The notes: generated by a model from the letters alone, not told the origin. DNA of 64,000 bases from Eubacterium pyruvativorans (GCF_900102225.1 NZ_FNBF01000001.1:1-64000); one strand, 5' to 3'. Counted from the stretch's first letter, positions 23,431-32,843 are shown. Numbers and translations: made by a program.

Positions 23431-23925
23431 GTGGCCAAGAAGAAAGAAAAAGAAACGAAAACCAATGCGATCCGCATAATCGAAACGGCAGGAATTCCCT
23501 ATCGGGAACACACTTACGATGTTTCTGACGGATTCACAGACGGCATGGATGCGGCCCGGGCCACCGGCATCGAGCCGGAGCGCTCCTTCAAGACCCTGGT
23601 ACTGACCGCAGGGCCTGCTCAGTTCTACGTCTGTGCCATTCCGGTGTGCAACGAGCTGGACCTGAAGAAGGCCGCCCGGCATTTCGGCGTCAAGAAACTG
23701 GAAATGCTGCACCTGAAAGATCTGGTGAAGATCACCGGGTATGTCCACGGAGGCTGCTCCCCCGTCGGCATGAAGAAACTCTTTCCCACCGCCATCGATG
23801 AGACGGCCCAGCTGTTCGACACCATCAGTGTCAGCGGCGGAAGGCTCGGGCTCTCTGTGGAGCTGGATCCGGAGGCCCTGGCAGGGCTGTGTGAGGGGGA
23901 CTTCGCTGACCTGGTGAAATCTTGA
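23431..23925 (+). CDS. ybaK: YbaK/EbsC-type aminoacyl-tRNA deacylase
   Basis: The 164-residue protein matches YbaK: HTYDVSDGFTDG, the conserved Lys in RSFKTLVL, and GYVHGGCSPVGMKKLFPTAIDETA. YbaK hydrolyses Cys-tRNA(Pro) mischarged by ProRS. The start is GTG at 23431 with ggagg five bases upstream and only 10 bases after the pyrophosphatase homologue's stop, so they are co-transcribed. Confidence 0.9.
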   Translation: MAKKKEKETKTNAIRIIETAGIPYREHTYDVSDGFTDGMDAARATGIEPERSFKTLVLTAGPAQFYVCAIPVCNELDLKKAARHFGVKKLEMLHLKDLVKITGYVHGGCSPVGMKKLFPTAIDETAQLFDTISVSGGRLGLSVELDPEALAGLCEGDFADLVKS

Positions 23926-23936
23926 GACAAAAAAAC

Positions 23937-24001
23937 GGGGCTGTCTGCCGGACAGAGGAAAGCATGTCACTTTCCCATTGGCAGGCAGCCCATTTTTCTT
24001 C
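23937..24001 (+). terminator. Terminator after ybaK
   Basis: gggctgtctgcc (23938-23949) pairs with ggcaggcagccc (23980-23991), followed by ATTTTTCTT. The 210 bases from here to the next gene show no feature I can support. Confidence 0.85.
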
Positions 24002-24209
24002 TTATCGTGCTGATCACGGGACAGGGCGGGGGCTTGCATATGAAATTACGGTTTCCTCCGTGTCCAACCGTCTGACACACATTGTCCATTTATAGGGGAG
24101 GGTGTGCAAAAAGAAATGTCCATAGATACGGGTATCGTTTAGTATGGCACAGGTGCGGAATTGCCCGAAGTATCAGACTTGGCCGGCCGCCGGTCCTTCT
24201 GTTTTTTGT

Positions 24210-24896
24210 CTAATCCGCCGCCTCAACGATAGCGGCAGGAACATCATTGCACTGGCTGATCAAAAGACGGCCGGTCCGGAAAGATATTTCGGCTTCTTCG
24301 CCCAGAATCTCGTTGGATCCCCCGTAGGTAGTCCGGTTCGTCAGCACTGCGTTCTCCAGGGGATACTTCATGCCCCGGTAGGTGAGGCCGGTTACCTGTT
24401 CGCCGTAGGAGGCGGTGCCGAGGTAGTAGTAGCCGTCCTTTCGGACAATATGTGTGCCGGGATCCGCCAGAAAGATCCGGTTCCATCCGTCCTGTAAACA
24501 GATGCGCTCAACTTTTCCGGTGTATTTCGCCAGCAGTCCCAGGTTTCCCATGGTGTGATCAAACCGTCCTCCCAGGCCGCCGATGATGGTGATGCGGCGG
24601 AACCCTCTGGCCACAGCCAGATCCAGGGCGGCTTCGCTGTCTGTCATGTCCTTCTCGGCCGGAAGCCGGATCAGATCCTCCGGCAGACTTTCCGCCGGCT
24701 GTTCCGAGGAGTCATAGTCCCCGATGCAGATGTCCGGGGTCAGACCCAGCTTCTGCGCCATTTTCCATCCTGCGTCGGCGCAGATCACGGTGTCGTATTC
24801 CAGCTTCCCGGTGTCGATGAAGCGGAGCCCTTCTACGTGGCTGAGGACGATCAGAGCGCTGGAACCGTTGTTTATTGTCCTGTTCAGATGATTCAT
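24210..24896 (-). CDS. Thiamine pyrophosphokinase
   Basis: The 228-residue protein has the family motifs CADAGWKMAQKLGLTPDICIGDYDS and GGLGGRFDHTMGNL, plus an EKDMTDSEAALDLA segment. It transfers pyrophosphate from ATP to thiamine, making thiamine diphosphate. The start at 24896 has ggcggaggt upstream; an in-frame ATG at 24920 is possible. No TPP riboswitch was seen upstream. It is a single gene. Confidence 0.9.
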   Translation of the reverse strand: MNHLNRTINNGSSALIVLSHVEGLRFIDTGKLEYDTVICADAGWKMAQKLGLTPDICIGDYDSSEQPAESLPEDLIRLPAEKDMTDSEAALDLAVARGFRRITIIGGLGGRFDHTMGNLGLLAKYTGKVERICLQDGWNRIFLADPGTHIVRKDGYYYLGTASYGEQVTGLTYRGMKYPLENAVLTNRTTYGGSNEILGEEAEISFRTGRLLISQCNDVPAAIVEAAD

Positions 24897-24987
24897 GTAT
24901 TTCAGACCTCCGCCTGTCATTATACCCCTCCTGCCGGGCCGGGAAAAGGGAAGGGTGCGGAAAGATTCGATTTCCCGGGGCTGCGTG

Positions 24988-24996
24988 TGGTATAAT
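24988..24996 (+). promoter_or_regulatory. Extended -10 promoter for the DUF975 gene
   Basis: TGGTATAAT is an extended -10 (TGn plus a perfect TATAAT) with no clear -35, 38 bases before the start codon. Confidence 0.55.
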
Positions 24997-25033
24997 GAAT
25001 CTGTCAGACAGAGCAGGAAGAAAGGAAATAATT

Positions 25034-25876
25034 ATGGATAATCAGTTCGGAAACGGCTTTCCGGGTGGACCGGGGCCGGGATACCGCGTCGTGCAGGAAC
25101 CGGCGGGAATAATCCGGGCGGTGGCCAGGAATGATCTCCGAGGGTACTGGCTTCAGGTGGCGGGGGTGATGTTTTTGTTTCAGCTTCTGACCACCGGGAT
25201 TGTAGGATTTTTTGATACGTTTATTAATTTCGGAACGGTGCGTGTGGATCCGTCTCAGATGCCGTATCAGGTGGATACGGCGCAGGAAACCGTATCCATG
25301 CTGAGTTTCTTCTATGTAATTCTCGTTGCCGTGATTTTCGTCTACGGACAGTCGCTGTTCATGATCCGTTTCTTCCGGGAGAAGGATACGAATCCGGGGC
25401 ATCTTTTTGACGGGTTTTCGTATTACGGCAGTGTGCTGCTGCTGGCCTGGAGTATGGTGATCCGGATTATGCTGTGGTCTCTCCTGCTGGTGGTGCCGGG
25501 CATCATTGCCGCATACCGCTACAGTCAGGCGTTCTATATTCTGGCGGATGATCCGAGGAAGTCGCCGCATCAGTGTATTGAGGAGAGCAAACAGATGACG
25601 ATGGGGAACAAGATGGCACTGTTCCTGCTGGATCTTTCTTTCATCGGATGGATCATTCTGGCGCAGATTCCGGCGGGGGTGCTGGGGTCCCTGTTTGCCG
25701 CCCAGGGGATTACCGGAAAGGTTCCGCTGTTTGTGATACAGATCGTGGGTCTCATTCCGACCTGTTTCCTGGCATCGTATATGCAGGAGGCGCAGGTGGT
25801 ATTCTATGATATTATGACCGGGCGTCTGGTTACCCGGGCAGAACCGTTCGGCGGCGGATTTGAAGAACCGAGGTAG
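25034..25876 (+). CDS. DUF975 family membrane protein
   Basis: The 280-residue protein has a glycine/proline-rich N terminus (GNGFPGGPGPGYR), about six membrane segments and the DUF975 core: YRYSQAFYILADDPRKSPHQCIEESKQMTMGNK followed by FLLDLSFIGW (positions about 165-215). The function of DUF975 is unknown. The start at 25034 has aaaggaaata upstream. Confidence 0.85.
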   Translation: MDNQFGNGFPGGPGPGYRVVQEPAGIIRAVARNDLRGYWLQVAGVMFLFQLLTTGIVGFFDTFINFGTVRVDPSQMPYQVDTAQETVSMLSFFYVILVAVIFVYGQSLFMIRFFREKDTNPGHLFDGFSYYGSVLLLAWSMVIRIMLWSLLLVVPGIIAAYRYSQAFYILADDPRKSPHQCIEESKQMTMGNKMALFLLDLSFIGWIILAQIPAGVLGSLFAAQGITGKVPLFVIQIVGLIPTCFLASYMQEAQVVFYDIMTGRLVTRAEPFGGGFEEPR

Positions 25877-25883
25877 AAGGGAC

Positions 25884-25930
25884 AAAAAAAGAAAATCAGG
25901 GCAGCCTATTCGGCTGCCCTGATTTTTTCT
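25884..25930. terminator. Bidirectional terminator
   Basis: aatcagggcagcc (25894-25906) and ggctgccctgatt (25912-25924) form a 13-bp stem with A-rich DNA to the left and TTTTTTCT to the right. It serves both the DUF975 gene and the convergent pseudouridine synthase gene, whose stop lies in the stem. Confidence 0.92.
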
Positions 25931-26808
25931 AATGCGGTCTGAATGTCATCCGGCAGCGGGGCCTCCACGGTGATCGGCTCCCGGGTCACCGGGTGAGGGA
26001 ATTCCAGCCGGAATGCATGCAGCGCCTGCCGGTCCATGAGGCGGGGGTCATCTCCGCCGTACAGATAGTCTCCCAGGATCGGGTAGCCGATGTGGGAGAG
26101 ATGCACCCGGATCTGATGGGTCCTTCCGGTTTCCAGCCGGAGCATCACCAGGGTGTAGCCCTTCAGACGCTCCAGTACCTTCACATGGGTGACGGAGGGA
26201 CGTCCCTGACCGGCGGGCATAACTTCCCGCTGTACCCGGCTGTCGGAGGGTTTCCCGATGGGCAGATCGATGGTGAATTCGTCCTCGTTCACTTCACCAA
26301 TCACCAGGGCCTTGTAGTACTTCCGGACCCGGTCCGACTTCATGGCCCGGACCATTTCATCCTGGGCATGGGAGTTCTTCCCGATCACCAGAAGTCCGCT
26401 GGTATCCATGTCCAGCCGGTTCACGAACCGGATCTTATAGGTTTCCCCGCTCTCCCGCATGTACTTCTGAAGTCCGTTCGCCATGGTGTGGTTCTGGTGG
26501 CCGTGGGTCGGATGCACGGTGTACCCGGCCGGCTTGTTGATGATCAGCAGATCCTGATCTTCATAGAGGGGGATGACCGGGATGTCTTCCTCCGGGAAAT
26601 GGCTGACCTCCTCCGGCATCATGGCGACCACCACATCCCCCTCCCGGGGAACCATCCAGCCCTGAATGGGTTCTCCGTTCATCAGGACCCGGCGCTGGGC
26701 CTTCAGCTTTGCAAAAAGCCGGGAGGAGAAATCGAAGTGCTTCCGCAGCAGTTTCTTCACGCCCAGTCCTTCATCTTCTTTCGTCACTGTAAATCGGAAT
26801 TCTCTCAT
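25906..26808 (-). CDS. RluA-family 23S rRNA pseudouridine synthase (RluD-type)
   Basis: The 300-residue protein has an S4-like N-terminal RNA-binding part (about 15-75), the motif NKPAGYTVHPTHGH, the catalytic Asp in VNRLDMDTSGLLV, and LETGRTHQIRVHLSHIG. It isomerises uridine to pseudouridine, most likely in 23S rRNA; the exact site is not readable. Its ATG overlaps the NAD kinase stop by four bases (ATGA), so the pair is coupled. Confidence 0.9.
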   Translation of the reverse strand: MREFRFTVTKEDEGLGVKKLLRKHFDFSSRLFAKLKAQRRVLMNGEPIQGWMVPREGDVVVAMMPEEVSHFPEEDIPVIPLYEDQDLLIINKPAGYTVHPTHGHQNHTMANGLQKYMRESGETYKIRFVNRLDMDTSGLLVIGKNSHAQDEMVRAMKSDRVRKYYKALVIGEVNEDEFTIDLPIGKPSDSRVQREVMPAGQGRPSVTHVKVLERLKGYTLVMLRLETGRTHQIRVHLSHIGYPILGDYLYGGDDPRLMDRQALHAFRLEFPHPVTREPITVEAPLPDDIQTALEKIRAAE

Positions 26809-27644
26809 TTCAAATCCTGTTCTGTGCTTCCGTCTGCATTCCCGATGAGAAATTTTTCTTTTACCTTGGTCCAGAATTCATATCCGCTGAATTTCACCAG
26901 ATGGATCTTCTTCGTGGAGTAGCCGATGGTGATCTTCTTCACATCATTGAATTCCCGTATGAATCCGTCGGATTGGATATTGATGTACGGGTCCTGACGC
27001 ATGTCCGGGATCAGGGTCAGCAGCTGATTGGAAGGGAGGATCAGACTGGAGGTGAAGGACCGGTATACGGTGGTATTCATGGGCGCAATCGGTGTCATCT
27101 GAAGCAGTTCCAGGTGGGGATCCACAATACTGCCGCCGATGGAATAGTTGTAGGCGGTGCTTCCCGCCGGGGTGGATACCAGGATGCCGTCCCCGCTGAA
27201 TCGTTCAATCATGGCGTCTCCGAAGAAGACATTCAGGTGAATGATGGCGCCCAGCTCACCTTTCACCACCATTTCATTGATTCCTGTCATCTTGTAGATC
27301 TCATGGCCTGCCCAGATGGAACACTCCACCGTGGACACCACCTGAAGGTGATCCAGGTGGTGCAGGTAGTATTCGATGAACTGGTCGATCTGTGTCGGCA
27401 GAAGATCCTGGAAAAATCCCAGATGTCCTGTGTTGATGCCGATGATCGGCGTCTGAGGGAAATCGTAGGCGTGGATCAGCTCCAGAAAAGTGCCGTCTCC
27501 GCCGATACAAATGATCAGATCCGTGTCCCGGCTGAGCTGGTCGGTGACCCGGAGTCCGGCATGAAGCAGTTTCTCCTTACATTCTGCGGCGATCTTCCGG
27601 GAAGTCTCCGCCTGATTGGCATAGATGAATATGGTTCTGTCCAT
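26805..27644 (-). CDS. nadK: NAD kinase
   Basis: The 279-residue protein has GGDGT at residues 48-52 (ICIGGDGTFLEL), GINTGHLGF and the DGILVSTPAGSTAYNYSIGG substrate segment. It phosphorylates NAD to NADP using ATP or polyphosphate. The ATG overlaps nothing upstream, and ggaaaacca precedes it on the minus strand. It is followed directly by the pseudouridine synthase gene. Confidence 0.95.
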   Translation of the reverse strand: MDRTIFIYANQAETSRKIAAECKEKLLHAGLRVTDQLSRDTDLIICIGGDGTFLELIHAYDFPQTPIIGINTGHLGFFQDLLPTQIDQFIEYYLHHLDHLQVVSTVECSIWAGHEIYKMTGINEMVVKGELGAIIHLNVFFGDAMIERFSGDGILVSTPAGSTAYNYSIGGSIVDPHLELLQMTPIAPMNTTVYRSFTSSLILPSNQLLTLIPDMRQDPYINIQSDGFIREFNDVKKITIGYSTKKIHLVKFSGYEFWTKVKEKFLIGNADGSTEQDLK

Positions 27645-27679
27645 TGGTTTTCCTTTGGCCCTGGGGCCTGTTCCCGCAT

Positions 27680-27710
27680 CCGGGGGTCCGCCTTTTCGGC
27701 GGACCCCCGG
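27680..27710. terminator. Strong hairpin between pepF and nadK
   Basis: ccgggggtccgcc (27680-27692) pairs with ggcggacccccgg (27698-27710) with a ttttc loop. There is no T run on the minus strand after it, so termination may be partial or need another factor. Confidence 0.6.
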
Positions 27711-27714
27711 GGTG

Positions 27715-29517
27715 CTATTTTCCGCTCAGTCTGCGGAACTCCTCAACAAGTTCTGTGAATGTTTTCATCGCCCGTTTCACCGGCTCTCTTTCGGTCATGT
27801 CCACACCGGCAATCTTCAGAAGTTCCACCGGGTCGTCGCTGTCTCCGGACGCCAGGAAAGTCAGATAAGCGTCCCGGGCGGCCGGTCCCTCCGTCAGAAT
27901 TTTGTCCGCAATGGCATTCGCCGCGGAGTAGCCCGTAGCGTACTGGTACACGTAGAAGCTCCGGTAGAAGTGCGGGATGCGTGCCCACTCGTAACGGATC
28001 CGGTCATCACCTGTGAGGGCAGGGCCGAAGTACTTCGTGTTCAGCCGGTCGTACTGATCGGAGAGCCATTCCGCAGTGAGGCTGCCGCCGTCTTCCACCT
28101 GCCGGTGGGACAGGAGTTCGAATTCGGCGAACATGGTCTGCCGGAAGAGGGTGGAGCGGAAGGCTTCAATGTACATGTTCAGGATGTAGCGCCGCATGCC
28201 AGGGTCTTTCTCCTGTTCCAGCAGGAAGCGCATCAGCAGGGTCTCATTCACTGTGGAGGCCACTTCTGCCGTGAAGATGGAATGGCTGCCGTAGGTGAAC
28301 GGCTGGGCTTTCCGGGTGTACCAGGAATTCATGGAGTGGCCCATTTCATGGATGATGGTGAAAACGTCCTGCAGGGTACCGTCATAGTTCATCAGCACAT
28401 ACGGCATACTGTCGTAGGAACCGAAACTGTAGGCGCCGCTGGTCTTGCCTTCGTTCTCGTAAACGTCGATCCACCGGGCATCGATTCCTTCCCGGAAGTG
28501 GCGGAGATAATCCTCTCCCAGAGGAGCGAGTGCTTTCTCACAGAGTGCCACTCCTTCCTCGAAACTGACCTTCGGATCCTCGATCTCCGCCAGAGGAACG
28601 TAGACGTCGCTCATTTTCAGTTCATCCAGACCCATGAGGTCCTTCCGCAGGGCGATGTAGCGGTGGAGAACCGGAAGCGTTTCGTTGACGGTGTCGATCA
28701 GGTTGTCATACACCGCTTCCGGGATGTTTCCGCCGGACAGGGCCGCTGCCCGGGAGGACGGGTAATGCCGCATTCTGGCGGTGATCACGTCGGTCTTCAC
28801 GTTCGCCGCATAATTGGCGGCGATGGTGTTGATCATGGAGCGGTAGGTGTCGTAGCAGTGGCGATACGCAGCCTCCCGGACTTCCTTCTTCTTCGAGCGC
28901 ATGAACTTGATGTAGTTTCCGTGGGTCAGTTCGGTTTCCTCACCCTGTTCATCCCGGATCGTACCGAACTTCAGGTCAGCGTCATTCAGCATGGTGAAGA
29001 TCTGATCCGGCGCACCAAGGACTTCTCCCAGCTGCGCCAGAATGTTTTCTTCGGCCTTGGAGAGGACATGGGCCTTCTCCCGTACGGCCTGTCTGAGCAC
29101 ATAGTCATACTGCTCGAGGCGGGCATCTGTCTTCATGAATTCCTGCAGAGTCTCCTCCGGGATCTGAATGAGCTCCGGAGTCAGGAAACTCATCATGGCA
29201 CTGATCTTCGAAGCCGCCGACACAGCTCGGTTCAGCATATCCTGCTGCTTCGAAACCCGGTTGTCCTCATCCAGCTTCATGCGGGCGTAGACGAAGACCC
29301 GCTCCATCTTCAGGCTGACGGCGTCGCTGTCGATCAATGCGTCCGCCAAGGTTTTCGCACTGTCTGCCAGATGGTCCCGGTATTTCGTGAAATCCTCTGC
29401 GCCGGAAAGGGCGTCCTTCAGGTCCTTCTCCCAGTCGGCATCGGAGGAGTACATTGCTTCGATGTTCCATTGATATTTCGGATCGTTTTCCGATCTCTGT
29501 TTGACTTTTTCTGCCAT
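27715..29517 (-). CDS. pepF: Oligoendopeptidase F (M3B metallopeptidase)
   Basis: The 600-residue protein is the usual PepF length. The zinc site HEMGH (TIIHEMGHSMNSWY) is at about residue 380. The N-terminal half is the helical oligoendopeptidase domain. It cleaves short peptides in the cytoplasm. The start at 29517 was chosen because gaagggag precedes it; a further in-frame ATG at 29562 lacks a site. A promoter with a 17-base spacer lies at 29572-29600 on the minus strand. Confidence 0.93.
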   Translation of the reverse strand: MAEKVKQRSENDPKYQWNIEAMYSSDADWEKDLKDALSGAEDFTKYRDHLADSAKTLADALIDSDAVSLKMERVFVYARMKLDEDNRVSKQQDMLNRAVSAASKISAMMSFLTPELIQIPEETLQEFMKTDARLEQYDYVLRQAVREKAHVLSKAEENILAQLGEVLGAPDQIFTMLNDADLKFGTIRDEQGEETELTHGNYIKFMRSKKKEVREAAYRHCYDTYRSMINTIAANYAANVKTDVITARMRHYPSSRAAALSGGNIPEAVYDNLIDTVNETLPVLHRYIALRKDLMGLDELKMSDVYVPLAEIEDPKVSFEEGVALCEKALAPLGEDYLRHFREGIDARWIDVYENEGKTSGAYSFGSYDSMPYVLMNYDGTLQDVFTIIHEMGHSMNSWYTRKAQPFTYGSHSIFTAEVASTVNETLLMRFLLEQEKDPGMRRYILNMYIEAFRSTLFRQTMFAEFELLSHRQVEDGGSLTAEWLSDQYDRLNTKYFGPALTGDDRIRYEWARIPHFYRSFYVYQYATGYSAANAIADKILTEGPAARDAYLTFLASGDSDDPVELLKIAGVDMTEREPVKRAMKTFTELVEEFRRLSGK

Positions 29518-29571
29518 ATAGTTCTCCCTTCGGTAGGTTGCTTCATCATCTGCAAACTGCATATGTAGTCT

Positions 29572-29600
29572 ATTTTATTCCACCCGGCACTGTTTTTCAA
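29572..29600 (-). promoter_or_regulatory. Promoter of pepF
   Basis: On the minus strand TTGAAA (29600-29595) and TAAAAT (29577-29572) are separated by 17 bases, about 55 bases before the start codon. Confidence 0.65.
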
Positions 29601-29652
29601 TCGTGTCCGGTGAGAAGAATGGGAGAGTGTTTCATTTCTCCGCCGGTTGCTG

Positions 29653-29658
29653 TATAAT
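29653..29658 (+). promoter_or_regulatory. -10 element upstream of murI
   Basis: A perfect TATAAT at 29653-29658 with a weak TTTCAT 17 bases upstream. The start codon of murI is 35 bases on. Confidence 0.45.
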
Positions 29659-29693
29659 AAACTGAGTATGCATTGAAAGGAACAACGCAAGGA

Positions 29694-30512
29694 ATGGATA
29701 ACAGATATATTGGTGTATTCGATTCCGGAGTCGGCGGACTGACCAGTGTCCCGTATATCATGCGGATGCTTCCGGATGAGCGGATCATCTTCTTCGGGGA
29801 TACCGCCAGAACGCCCTACGGATCGAAAGCTGCCGGGACAATCCGTCAGTTTACGGAGCAGATCGGCAGTTTCATGGTGGAAAATGATGTGAAAATGATG
29901 GTGGCGGCCTGTAATACGATCAGTGCCGTGGCGCTGGATGATCTGCAGCGGAAATACCCGCATATCCCGATGATCGGGACGATCCGGCCGACGGCGAAGG
30001 TGGTGGCCCGGGACTGCCGGGAAACGGATCGGATCGGCATCATGGCCACGAAAGCCACCGTGCGCAGTGAATCCTACCTGAAACGGATCCGAGAGAAGAA
30101 TCCGGGCATGAAACACCTCTACCAGATCGCCTGCCCGGCATTCGTCCCTCTGATCGAAGAGGGAATCATTGACCACGAAATCATGGATCTGACGATCCGG
30201 TACTACCTGGACGATTTCATCGAGAAGCACAGTATCGATACGCTGGTGCTGGCCTGCACCCACTATCCGCTGATCAGTGGGAATCTGAAGAGGCTGTATC
30301 CGGGCGTGAAACTCATCAGTTCTTCCGAAGAGGCAGCCACCGCTTTGAAGATCGAACTGGAGAGAAGGGATATGCTGGCAGGACCGGGGAATGACAGAGA
30401 GAATATCTTCTATGCCAGCGATTTGTCGGATAATTTTTTGAATATGATCCGCCTTCTGCTGGGGGATGATGTGGAACGATTGAATATCCGGTTCAAGAAT
30501 TTGGATCTATAG
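29694..30512 (+). CDS. murI: Glutamate racemase
   Basis: The 272-residue protein has FDSGVGGL with the first-half Asp, the catalytic Cys in AACNTISAVAL and the second Cys in LACTHYPLI. It interconverts L- and D-glutamate for peptidoglycan. The chosen ATG at 29694 begins MDNRYIGVFDSG; a TTG at 29673 is an alternative. It is followed 11 bases later by an acidic unknown protein. Confidence 0.93.
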   Translation: MDNRYIGVFDSGVGGLTSVPYIMRMLPDERIIFFGDTARTPYGSKAAGTIRQFTEQIGSFMVENDVKMMVAACNTISAVALDDLQRKYPHIPMIGTIRPTAKVVARDCRETDRIGIMATKATVRSESYLKRIREKNPGMKHLYQIACPAFVPLIEEGIIDHEIMDLTIRYYLDDFIEKHSIDTLVLACTHYPLISGNLKRLYPGVKLISSSEEAATALKIELERRDMLAGPGNDRENIFYASDLSDNFLNMIRLLLGDDVERLNIRFKNLDL

Positions 30513-30523
30513 AGGAGAGGAAT

Positions 30524-31099
30524 ATGGAGAAACAGGAACTGTACGAGCTGCTGGATATGAAAGACGGCGAAGACTTCCAGTACTTCGAGAATATGTCGGA
30601 ACTTCTGGAGTCGGAAGCGGAGATCGGGACGGATGAAATTTTCGAGCTGCTGCAGGAGGTGGACATGAACACCTTCACCGAACTGATGGACGGGTACTTC
30701 GATGAAGTGGATCGTTCGGTGCCGGACAGTGAAGTGGATCTGTTCACATTACTGCAGACGATCCGCCGCTCCCTGACCGGTATGGCCGAAACGGCCGGGC
30801 GGCAGGAGGACCGGGAAGAACGGAACGAGATCCTGGTGCAGCTGGCAGACGAGATTGAAAAATTTCGGGAGTGGTACAATACTTCTTCAGAAGCGGAATG
30901 CGTCAATGAGATGACCGACGAGAACCGGACTCTTCCGGTCCGGGATGCGCTTCTGCTGGTGCGGGAAGAACCGTTCACCGGCGATACCTACCGTTTCGAT
31001 TTTCAGAATGTCCTGGATTATGACCTGGACGAATATATCATGTCCTACGGGGACCTGGTGCGCGGAGATGAAGGAGACGGAGAGGGAGACGAAGAATAG
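30524..31099 (+). CDS. Acidic protein of unknown function
   Basis: The 191-residue protein is strongly acidic, with long predicted helices and a C-terminal tail rich in D, E and G (residues about 180-191). It has no signal peptide, no membrane segment and no motif that I recognise. It sits between murI and an M16 peptidase gene, all on one strand with gaps of 11 and 22 bases, so it is part of that operon. agaggagag precedes the ATG. It is probably a conserved Clostridia protein; no function is proposed. Confidence 0.7.
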   Translation: MEKQELYELLDMKDGEDFQYFENMSELLESEAEIGTDEIFELLQEVDMNTFTELMDGYFDEVDRSVPDSEVDLFTLLQTIRRSLTGMAETAGRQEDREERNEILVQLADEIEKFREWYNTSSEAECVNEMTDENRTLPVRDALLLVREEPFTGDTYRFDFQNVLDYDLDEYIMSYGDLVRGDEGDGEGDEE

Positions 31100-31121
31100 A
31101 ACGAAAGGATAAGATTTCAGA

Positions 31122-32372
31122 ATGATAACAACGAGAACACTTTCGAACGGCGTCCGGATGGTGATGGAGGAGATGCCGGCGGTGCATTCCGTTGCCATCG
31201 GTATCTGGGTGAAAACCGGGGCAGTGGATGAAGAGAAGAAGTATGCCGGAATCTCCCACTTCGTGGAGCATATGATGTTCAAAGGGACGGAGAACCGGAC
31301 GGCCCGGCAGATCGCCGGAGATGTGGACCGGATCGGCGGGGCCATGAATGCGTTTACCGGGAAGGAAGCGACCTGCTACTATGTGAAGACTGTTTCGGAT
31401 CATTACCGGGAAGCGGCGGACGTTCTGGTGGATATGATGGAACATTCACTGTTTGCGAAGGAAGAAATGGACCGGGAACGGAAGGTGATCGGAGAGGAAA
31501 TCAAGATGGGAGAGGATTCTCCGGAGGATGTGGCCCATGACAAGCTGATCGAAGCGCTGTTCCGGAGGGAGCCTCTGGGGAACTCGGTCGTCGGGACCAG
31601 AACGAGTCTGAACCGGATCACCCACAACGTCATGGCAGAGTACGTCAGAACCCATTACGTCCGGGACAACATGGTCATTTCCGTGGCCGGCAACTTCGAT
31701 CCGGAGGAAGTGTGCGATTATTTCCAGGGTACGATGCTGTCCCTGGGGAAGACCGGGCCGGCCCGGGAGCGAAGTGTGGGTTCGCCTGCACCGGAATACC
31801 ACAGTGTGAAGAGGGACATCAAGCAGAGCCATATCTGTATCGGGACCCGGGGAGTGAGTCTGGCGGATCCCCGTTCCTATGCGATGTCCGTTCTGAGCCA
31901 GCTTCTGGGCGGTTCCATGAGTTCCCGGCTGTTCCAGAACATCCGGGAGCGGAAGGGGCTGGCATATTCTGTTTACTCCACCACAGGATCCTTCCGGGAC
32001 GCAGGCTATTTCGAGATCTACGCCGGTGTGGCTAATGACCAGGTGAAAGCGGCGGTGGAAGGAATCCGGGAAGAGCTGGATATTCTGGCATCGAAGCCGG
32101 TGGAAGAGGAAGAGGTCCGCTCTGCTGTGGAGCAGATGAAATCTTCCTACGCATTCAGTCAGGAAAGCACTTCCGCCAGAATGATCGTGAACGGAAAGAA
32201 TTACCTGCTTCTGGACCGGGTGTTTAATGAAGAGGAAGTTCTGGAGGGATATAATAACGTGACCGCAGCGTCTCTGGAAGAAGTGAAGAAACTGATCTGT
32301 GACTTCTCCCGCTATTCCGTATCGGTGGCCAGCGGCGTGAAGGTAAATCGGAAAAGTGTGATGGAGGAGTAG
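31122..32372 (+). CDS. M16 family zinc peptidase (processing-peptidase-like)
   Basis: The 416-residue protein has the inverted zinc motif HFVEH (SHFVEHMMFKGT) and the distal Glu in a typical M16 context (about residues 40-130), then a second pseudo-repeat domain. Bacterial members of this length (such as B. subtilis YmxG) cleave small peptides and often sit near dut in Firmicutes, as here. Its stop is followed 8 bases later by the dut start. Confidence 0.92.
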   Translation: MITTRTLSNGVRMVMEEMPAVHSVAIGIWVKTGAVDEEKKYAGISHFVEHMMFKGTENRTARQIAGDVDRIGGAMNAFTGKEATCYYVKTVSDHYREAADVLVDMMEHSLFAKEEMDRERKVIGEEIKMGEDSPEDVAHDKLIEALFRREPLGNSVVGTRTSLNRITHNVMAEYVRTHYVRDNMVISVAGNFDPEEVCDYFQGTMLSLGKTGPARERSVGSPAPEYHSVKRDIKQSHICIGTRGVSLADPRSYAMSVLSQLLGGSMSSRLFQNIRERKGLAYSVYSTTGSFRDAGYFEIYAGVANDQVKAAVEGIREELDILASKPVEEEEVRSAVEQMKSSYAFSQESTSARMIVNGKNYLLLDRVFNEEEVLEGYNNVTAASLEEVKKLICDFSRYSVSVASGVKVNRKSVMEE

Positions 32373-32379
32373 GTTCATA

Positions 32380-32808
32380 ATGGAAATGAAGATCATCAGC
32401 CGGAGCGGAAGGGTTCCGGCATATGAGACGAAAGGTGCCGCCGGCTTCGACATCGCAGCATATCTGGAGGAACCGGTCACCCTGGAACCGGGCATGCGCA
32501 TGCTGGTGCCGACGGGGCTGTTTTTCGAAGTGCCGGAGGGATATGAGGCCCAGGTCCGGGCCCGCAGCGGCCTGGCGGTGAAGTACGGTATCGGTCTGGT
32601 GAACGGGATCGGTACAGTGGATGCAGATTACCGGGGCGAAGTGAAGGTGCCGCTGATCAACTGGGGCAGTGAGCCCTTCGTCATCCGGAACGGGGAGCGC
32701 ATCGCCCAGGTTGTGATCAATCGTATCGAGCAGGTGGAGCTGGTGCCTGCGGAGGAACTGTCCGAAACGGAACGGGGAGCCGGCGGCTTCGGACACACCG
32801 GCGTATAG
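32380..32808 (+). CDS. dut: dUTP diphosphatase
   Basis: The 142-residue trimeric dUTPase has all five motifs: AAGFDIAA, ARSGLA, GTVDADYRGE, RIAQVV and a C-terminal GAGGFGHTG. It hydrolyses dUTP to dUMP, preventing uracil incorporation. The upstream ggaggag lies inside the end of the M16 gene. Confidence 0.95.
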   Translation: MEMKIISRSGRVPAYETKGAAGFDIAAYLEEPVTLEPGMRMLVPTGLFFEVPEGYEAQVRARSGLAVKYGIGLVNGIGTVDADYRGEVKVPLINWGSEPFVIRNGERIAQVVINRIEQVELVPAEELSETERGAGGFGHTGV

Positions 32809-32843
32809 AAGACGTATGCGTATCGGAGAAGGGGTGATTTCAT

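Noticed and set aside
24897-25033. TPP riboswitch for thiamine pyrophosphokinase
   Set aside because: The CUGAGA and ACCUGA-type core motifs of the THI box are absent on the minus strand.
27625-29568. Antisense open frame of 647 codons over pepF
   Set aside because: Same codon bias effect. The sense frame carries HEMGH and full PepF length.
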